Assembly (NCBI GenBank): GCA_012329085.1
Contig: JAAXQB010000324.1
Coordinates: forward strand, 1 to 10,265
Source of the DNA: Methanosarcinales archaeon
GTDB taxonomy: Archaea; Halobacteriota; Methanosarcinia; Methanosarcinales; Methanosarcinaceae
Direction: 5' to 3'
DNA length: 10,265 nt
Position numbers and translations under genes: made by a program
Shown: in pieces, positions 6,068 to 10,265 of the stretch
How the letters are laid out: every line of letters starts with the position of its first letter
Numbering within the stretch: the first letter of the stretch is position 1
Notes under the pieces: model-generated
What the model was told of the DNA's origin: nothing
The model's database searches: none
Seen by the model: the letters and a program-made list of their open reading frames with translations, nothing else

Positions 6068-7316
6068 TTAAATTCAACTCTTTTGTCTTCTTTATAGATA
6101 AATTTAGCAAATCTTGTTCCGATAATACTTTAATAGAATCATCTTTTTCATTGATTATTGCAACTCTATCTGTACAACTAAAACATGGGTCAATCGATGT
6201 AATTATGACTGACACATCTGCAATTTGACTGCCAATCATCATGGGTACATATCCTTGTACATTACTAATTGATGGAGTTTTTGATTTCCAAAGAATTGGT
6301 TTATCACTCTTTTCAGCACAAACGTAATTTATTGCCTCCCCCCTTGAACCTTCATGCCGCCCAATACCATAACCTGTTGCTCTTTTAAGTTTATTTATAA
6401 TCTTTATTGGATTTTTTTCAGTTAATATATCTCCATTTGGCATCATATCCAATGCATCATCAATTATTCTTAGAGATAATTTTAATTCATGTAGTCGAAC
6501 CATGGCTCTATCAAATATAGATCCTTTTGGAGTTCCATATAAATCTTGTGGAACAATTGCTTTTACACCAATATCACCGTATGCTGCATGTCCTTCATCT
6601 TGCCTTACATCTTTTCTTATCCCACTCCCTCTTGCCACAGGACCTGCAACACAAAGTTCTAATCCTTGTTTTTTTGATAAAATTCCAGAATTTGCCAATC
6701 TTTTTTCAATTGTAATATCATGTAAAAATATTTCAATTAGTTTATCAACTTGTGATTTATAATATTCAAGATCTTTTTTTATTTTATCTGCATGTCTTTC
6801 TTCTATATCTCTTCTAACACCACCAACCATATTCATTGCATAATGAATTCGATTTCCTGAAATATAATCAAATAAATCCATTACTCGCTCCCTCATTTGC
6901 CATGCAATATGCAATATTGAATCATATCCAATTGAATATCCTGTAACTCCTGCCCAAAGAAAATGTGAATGAATTCTTTCAAGTTCTCCAATAATTACTC
7001 GTATATAGTCTGCTCGTTCTGGAACTTCAAATTCACATGCATCCTCTGTTGCTTGAACAAAACAAAATGGTTGTGTATGTGAGCAAATTCCACAAATTTT
7101 TTCTGCAAGATATATTGTTTGTATCCAATTTCTCCTAAGTGAAAGCCACTCGATTCCTCTATAATTAAAACCATTCCGTATATCCACACCAACTATCTCT
7201 TCCCCATCCACAGTAATATTTATGCCAATTGGCTCTTTGAGTGCTGCATGGAATGGTCCAATTGGGACAGTAAGTGTTGGAGAAAACTTATAAGCACCAT
7301 CTTTATTTTGACTCAT
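6054..7316 (-). CDS. mbhL: Membrane-bound [NiFe] hydrogenase large subunit MbhL
   Basis: This is the catalytic subunit (NuoD-like), which reduces protons to H2 at the NiFe site. The 420-residue length fits MbhL. Both nickel-binding pairs are present: C75-x2-C78 (EKICGICSH) and C378-x2-C381 (DPCFSCTDR), so this is a hydrogenase rather than a redox-inactive Fpo/Nuo-type homologue. Other family features are GPFHAAL (20-26), the ELERIHSHFLW helix (111-121) and HEGSRGEA (321-328). Only 39 residues follow the last cysteine, with no obvious His-bounded tail of the sort cleaved in group 1 enzymes. The start is firm: GGGAGAGGGT (7322-7331) lies five bases before the ATG, which overlaps the mbhK stop as ATGA. 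Confidence 0.96.
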   Translation of the reverse strand: MSQNKDGAYKFSPTLTVPIGPFHAALKEPIGINITVDGEEIVGVDIRNGFNYRGIEWLSLRRNWIQTIYLAEKICGICSHTQPFCFVQATEDACEFEVPERADYIRVIIGELERIHSHFLWAGVTGYSIGYDSILHIAWQMRERVMDLFDYISGNRIHYAMNMVGGVRRDIEERHADKIKKDLEYYKSQVDKLIEIFLHDITIEKRLANSGILSKKQGLELCVAGPVARGSGIRKDVRQDEGHAAYGDIGVKAIVPQDLYGTPKGSIFDRAMVRLHELKLSLRIIDDALDMMPNGDILTEKNPIKIINKLKRATGYGIGRHEGSRGEAINYVCAEKSDKPILWKSKTPSISNVQGYVPMMIGSQIADVSVIITSIDPCFSCTDRVAIINEKDDSIKVLSEQDLLNLSIKKTKELNLNGLK

Positions 7317-7861
7317 TTTTTACCCTCTCCCTTTTTAATAAAAGGTGCATTATTTACTAATGGATGTGTATCACTTATTCCAGACTCATCAAGTCTAAGT
7401 GGATATAAATTTTCTGGAAAATCATCAGGCAATACAAATTTTGCATCATCATTTAAATTTTCAATTGTAACTCCAAGCATTTCTCGAACCTCTTTTTCAT
7501 ATAAAATTGCACCTGGTATTATATCTGTTATGGTTTGAATTTTTGGATTGTCTTTTGAAACTCGTGTTACAAGAGCGATTACAATATCTTTTTTTACCAA
7601 CCCATATTGTATAGTTATGAAATAAATTATTTCAATTTCATTTCCCACATCTCTTCCACTAATTGTAGATATGTGTAAATTTTCTTGAAATTTTAAAAGA
7701 AAATTTATTGCATTTTTTATTTTTTTATTACTTATATGTATCCACAATCTTTTTAATTTGTGTTCGTTTTTACCTACTTTTTTTATGCCTATACGAGTTT
7801 GAGTGATATATTCTCCAAATTCATTTTTAAACTCTTCACACAATTCTTTAATATTAATCAT
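7313..7861 (-). CDS. mbhK: Membrane-bound hydrogenase, NuoC-like 30-kDa subunit MbhK
   Basis: This is the structural peripheral-arm subunit homologous to NuoC, packing against the large and small subunits. At 182 residues it has the size of MbhK/EchD proteins. The N-terminal half is divergent and lysine-rich, as is common. The C-terminal half has the recognisable NuoC pattern: PGAILYEKEVREMLGVTIEN (about 115-134), then KFVLPDDFPENLYPLRLDES (about 141-160), equivalent to the family E-REV-DM-GI and LLPDDW--PLRKD signatures. It overlaps the mbhJ stop and the mbhL start by ATGA quadruplets. No clear ribosome binding site is seen, so coupling to mbhJ is likely. The final lysine-rich tail is ordinary. 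Confidence 0.93.
   Translation of the reverse strand: MINIKELCEEFKNEFGEYITQTRIGIKKVGKNEHKLKRLWIHISNKKIKNAINFLLKFQENLHISTISGRDVGNEIEIIYFITIQYGLVKKDIVIALVTRVSKDNPKIQTITDIIPGAILYEKEVREMLGVTIENLNDDAKFVLPDDFPENLYPLRLDESGISDTHPLVNNAPFIKKGEGKK
7322..7331 (-). promoter_or_regulatory. Strong ribosome binding site for mbhL
   Basis: On the minus strand the sequence is GGGAGAGGGT, purine-rich and five bases before the mbhL ATG, lying inside the end of mbhK. It probably gives the catalytic subunit independent or boosted initiation besides ATGA coupling. Confidence 0.7.
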
Positions 7862-8373
7862 AATTTTTCAATAATTTTTGTCATTCCATCTATGATATTT
7901 TCAGGTCTCGGAGGACATCCCTCTATATATACATCAACTGGCATTATATTATCCAATGGTCCATCAATGGAAAATGAACCATTGAAAATTCCATTTGAAG
8001 TCGGACATGTGCCAATTGCAATCACAAATTTTGGATTTGCAATTTGATCGTAAATTCTTTTAAGTTTTTCTGCACCTAAATGGCATACAGGTCCTGTAAC
8101 TAATAATATATCTGCATGTTTTGGAGATCCAACAAGTACCGCTCCAAATCGTTCTACATCATATCTTGGAGTTAATGCTGCAATTATTTCAATATCGCAT
8201 CCATTGCATGACCCTGAATTGACATGATATATCCATGGAGATTTCTTAATATATTTTGATGGATTTGGCAATAGCTTCTTAATAGCTTGTTCGAAACGAA
8301 CGAGCATATCACTCATTCTTTCAGAATGAGTTTGAAAAAATCTTTGATTTTTGATTTTATCGACAAATTTCAT
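7858..8373 (-). CDS. mbhJ: Membrane-bound [NiFe] hydrogenase small subunit MbhJ
   Basis: This NuoB-like subunit holds the proximal [4Fe-4S] cluster that passes electrons to the NiFe site. The cluster ligands are complete: C56-x2-C59 (GSCNGCDIE), C123 (GTCP) and C153 (GCPPRPE). The core from SPWIYHVNSGSCNGC (45-59) onward is close to Mbh homologues. The part before SPW is unusual: about 44 residues, roughly twice what I recall for Pyrococcus MbhJ. Residues 9-31 of it are encoded by two adjacent palindromes, one of which recurs in the spacer after S6e. The frame stays open and the core is intact, so the gene should be functional. The ATG directly follows the mbhI stop and has GGTGG (within 8379-8384) as ribosome binding site. 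Confidence 0.95.
   Translation of the reverse strand: MKFVDKIKNQRFFQTHSERMSDMLVRFEQAIKKLLPNPSKYIKKSPWIYHVNSGSCNGCDIEIIAALTPRYDVERFGAVLVGSPKHADILLVTGPVCHLGAEKLKRIYDQIANPKFVIAIGTCPTSNGIFNGSFSIDGPLDNIMPVDVYIEGCPPRPENIIDGMTKIIEKL
8281..8348 (-). repeat. Compound palindromic element within mbhJ coding sequence
   Basis: Two hairpins lie side by side. GCTTGTTCG (8285-8293) pairs with CGAACGAGC (8297-8305) across AAA, with one G-T pair. ACTCATTCT (8311-8319) pairs perfectly with AGAATGAGT (8323-8331) across TTC. Bases 8310-8348 match 3656-3694 in the spacer except at two positions, and 8281-8293 match 3590-3602 except at one. The stretch encodes residues 9-31 of MbhJ. Confidence 0.8.
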
Positions 8374-8766
8374 CTATGTTCCACCAAATAATACAATAAT
8401 CATTAATAAAATCGCAAGTATGATTGTAATCCATATATTATAATCAAGAATATTTCCAGTATGCTCTTGTTTAACTGGGGTGTAATAGAACTTTAAAGCT
8501 TTTTTAAAACCCCACAAAAGATTATGGCCTGAAACTTGCAATTCATTTGAATTTTGTATTTTTTTTATATCCATTTCTGAATGCCCACTTAAAAAAGACA
8601 TGCATTTATTTACTCCTTTTTCATGCTCTACTGAACTAAACTTTGCCAACATAACAACTGCTTTTGAAATTAGTAAAGAAACACATAATACAAATGTAAA
8701 TACAATTGCATTAAATTGTCCAAATTCTGTAATAAGCGTCAGTTTATAAACCTCCTCTAACTGCAT
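8374..8766 (-). CDS. mbhI: Membrane-bound hydrogenase subunit MbhI
   Basis: This is a small membrane subunit between the antiporter-like MbhH and the small subunit, with the place and layout of MbhI. One hydrophobic helix lies near the start (FNAIVFTFVLCVSLLISKAVVML) and one at the end (YNIWITIILAILLMIIVLF). Before the last helix is FYYTPVKQEHTGNILDYNIW, a pattern I recall from MbhI and related subunits. The ATG at 8766 gives 130 residues; an in-frame TTG three bases earlier is less likely. The best ribosome binding site, GAGGAGGT at 8750-8757, lies inside this frame and points to a CTG at 8742, so the true start is uncertain. Residues about 55-80 are polar and may be an extra loop. Confidence 0.82.
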   Translation of the reverse strand: MQLEEVYKLTLITEFGQFNAIVFTFVLCVSLLISKAVVMLAKFSSVEHEKGVNKCMSFLSGHSEMDIKKIQNSNELQVSGHNLLWGFKKALKFYYTPVKQEHTGNILDYNIWITIILAILLMIIVLFGGT

Positions 8767-10265
8767 CAATGTATGTAGATTGATTTAACAGTGCTTCTGT
8801 TGCAGGATGTATTAAATTATCAATGATATGCTCTGGGAAAACACCCATAAGTATGCAACTTATTGCAAGTAAAATCATTGGAATTAATATTATAAGTGGT
8901 GCCTCACCTACACAATCACATTTTGCAACGGTATATCCTGAAAATGCACTTAAAAATACTTTAAGAAATGATGCAAGGGTAAGTGCAGAAACGGATATTG
9001 CAATTAATGTAATGACTGGATTAAACATAGCACTCGAAGTATATATAAGCCATTTAGATGCAAATCCATTAAATGGTGGTATTCCACTAATTGATGCTAC
9101 ACCAACTATAAAACACATTGTTGTAATTGGCAGGCTTTTTGCAAGTCCCCCCAATTCATTAAGATTTGTGGTTTGAGTTTTATACATAATAACACATGCG
9201 GTCATAAATAACAATGTTTTATATTGTGCATTATTTAAAACATGAAATAGCCCCCCATTTATTGAATTGATTGATATTGTAGGAGATGCAACCATTAATG
9301 TAAATCCTATTCCAATTCCAAGTAGCATATAACCAATCTGAGAGACAATATGATATGCTAAAAGTCTTTTATAATCAGTTTGTAAAAGTGCCATACTCAC
9401 ACCTACAAACATAGACAAAATTCCAAATATAATTAATATCCATCCTATCACATTTTTGTCAACTGCCACTCCAAATAATGTAAAAACGATTCTTACAATT
9501 GTATAAATTGCCGTTTTTGTAGCAAATCCTCCGAGCATAACCGCTACTGGCAGGGGTGCAAAACCATAAGCGTCTGCAAGCCACATATGAAGCGGAACTG
9601 CACCACATTTTAATGCAAATCCTACTATAAATAGTGCAAGTGCTATATTTCCTACAAACGAAGGATTCATTCCAATATAGTATGCAAGTTGTGCAATTGC
9701 AAGTGTGCCATATTCTCCATAAAGAAGTGCTATACCTATTAATATAAATGTGGATGCAATAGATCCAACAATTAGGTATTTTAATGATGCTTCTATACTT
9801 TCTGGGTTATCTTTATCAAATGCAATAAGTGCAAATGATGCAACTGCACTAATTTCAATAAATACATACATATTGAATAAATCGCCAGTTAATACAATTC
9901 CAAGAAATCCTGTCATCATAAGCATGCACAGAGTGTAAAAAAGTCCAAGCCCTGATTCTTTTTTCATATATTCAAATGCAAAAATGAGGGATAAAAATCC
10001 TATAATTGAAATTATAAATGCCAAAAGTATGCTTAAACCATCAATAGTAAGCATAATTCTTATAGGAAAATCATAATTATAAGGAATTGGATTTAATGCA
10101 CCAAGTGTATATACAATTGGATTGAAATCTCCTTTATAAAGCTGAACACTAGTAAGAAAAACCATTAATATGGTTACAAAACTTCCTATTATCACTCCTG
10201 CATTTCTTAATTTTGCATTAATCATATCCAATAGAGGTATTAAAAATGCAGTCAAAAGGGGCAAT
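8744..10265 (-). CDS. mbhH: Membrane-bound hydrogenase antiporter-like subunit MbhH (5' end cut by window)
   Basis: This is a large polytopic membrane protein of the MrpD/NuoN/NuoL family. In Mbh complexes this subunit joins the hydrogenase module to the Mrp-like antiporter module and takes part in proton or sodium movement. About 506 residues are visible, close to full length, with some 14 hydrophobic helices. Key ion-path residues are in place: Glu137 in the VFIEISA helix, Lys219 (FALKCGAVPLHMWLADAYG), Lys250 (FATKTAIY), His341 (GLFHVLNNAQYKTLLF) and Lys404 (NGFASKW). A TTG lies at the very edge (10262-10264), but homologues usually begin a few residues earlier, so the true start is probably outside the window. 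The stop overlaps the start of mbhI. Confidence 0.93.
   Translation of the reverse strand, partial: LPLLTAFLIPLLDMINAKLRNAGVIIGSFVTILMVFLTSVQLYKGDFNPIVYTLGALNPIPYNYDFPIRIMLTIDGLSILLAFIISIIGFLSLIFAFEYMKKESGLGLFYTLCMLMMTGFLGIVLTGDLFNMYVFIEISAVASFALIAFDKDNPESIEASLKYLIVGSIASTFILIGIALLYGEYGTLAIAQLAYYIGMNPSFVGNIALALFIVGFALKCGAVPLHMWLADAYGFAPLPVAVMLGGFATKTAIYTIVRIVFTLFGVAVDKNVIGWILIIFGILSMFVGVSMALLQTDYKRLLAYHIVSQIGYMLLGIGIGFTLMVASPTISINSINGGLFHVLNNAQYKTLLFMTACVIMYKTQTTNLNELGGLAKSLPITTMCFIVGVASISGIPPFNGFASKWLIYTSSAMFNPVITLIAISVSALTLASFLKVFLSAFSGYTVAKCDCVGEAPLIILIPMILLAISCILMGVFPEHIIDNLIHPATEALLNQSTYIDAVRGGL
8750..8757 (-). promoter_or_regulatory. Consensus ribosome binding site at the mbhH-mbhI junction
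   Basis: The minus strand reads GAGGAGGT, a near-perfect complement to the 16S rRNA end, just before the mbhH stop (TAA, 8744-8746). It is downstream of the mbhI ATG and seven bases before an in-frame CTG at 8740-8742. It therefore either supports a non-ATG start for mbhI or reflects the overlapping codons alone. Confidence 0.5.

Noticed and set aside
8285..8305. tRNA T-arm-like GTTCGA sequence
   Set aside because: It lies within mbhJ coding sequence and no acceptor, D or anticodon arms can be formed around it.

Overview
The window is AT-rich archaeal DNA, most likely from a euryarchaeon and plausibly a methanogen. The archaeal assignment rests on eukaryote-type ribosomal proteins (L7Ae, S28e, L24e, S6e), an aIF5B-type initiation factor, archaeal TATA boxes and GGTGA/GGAG-type ribosome binding sites. 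The genus cannot be read from the sequence.

Positions 1-3338 (+ strand) hold a translation cluster: the tail of L7Ae, then S28e, L24e, nucleoside diphosphate kinase, aIF5B (infB) and S6e. A perfect 9-bp hairpin followed by a T tract separates ndk from infB, and infB may have its own TATA box.

Positions 3339-3824 are non-coding and lie between convergent genes. The left part has a possible 128-bp element with short inverted ends and longer inverted and direct repeats. The right part (3590-3810) is packed with small palindromes whose units tend to end in GAATGGGCG. On the minus strand, 3825-4304 encodes an acylphosphatase-domain protein with a helical tail containing a perfect heptad duplication, with a clear promoter behind it.

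Positions 4640-10265 (minus strand, transcribed right to left) carry the 3' part of a membrane-bound [NiFe] hydrogenase operon of the Mbh type, in the Pyrococcus furiosus order mbhH-I-J-K-L-M-N. Genes abut or overlap. The large subunit keeps both nickel-binding CxxC pairs and the small subunit keeps four cluster cysteines, so it should be a working ferredoxin-linked, H2-evolving complex. The Mrp-like antiporter genes expected before mbhH lie beyond the right edge.

The most notable observation is that the palindromes of the 3590-3810 spacer also occur inside coding sequence. mbhJ has two adjacent hairpins in the part encoding residues 9-31, one of which matches the spacer over 39 bases with two differences. 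mbhN has a related palindrome encoding residues 11-18. Both are at N-termini that look longer than those of Mbh homologues, and both keep the reading frame open. This resembles protein-inserting palindromic elements such as those of Rickettsia, here apparently in an archaeal hydrogenase operon.
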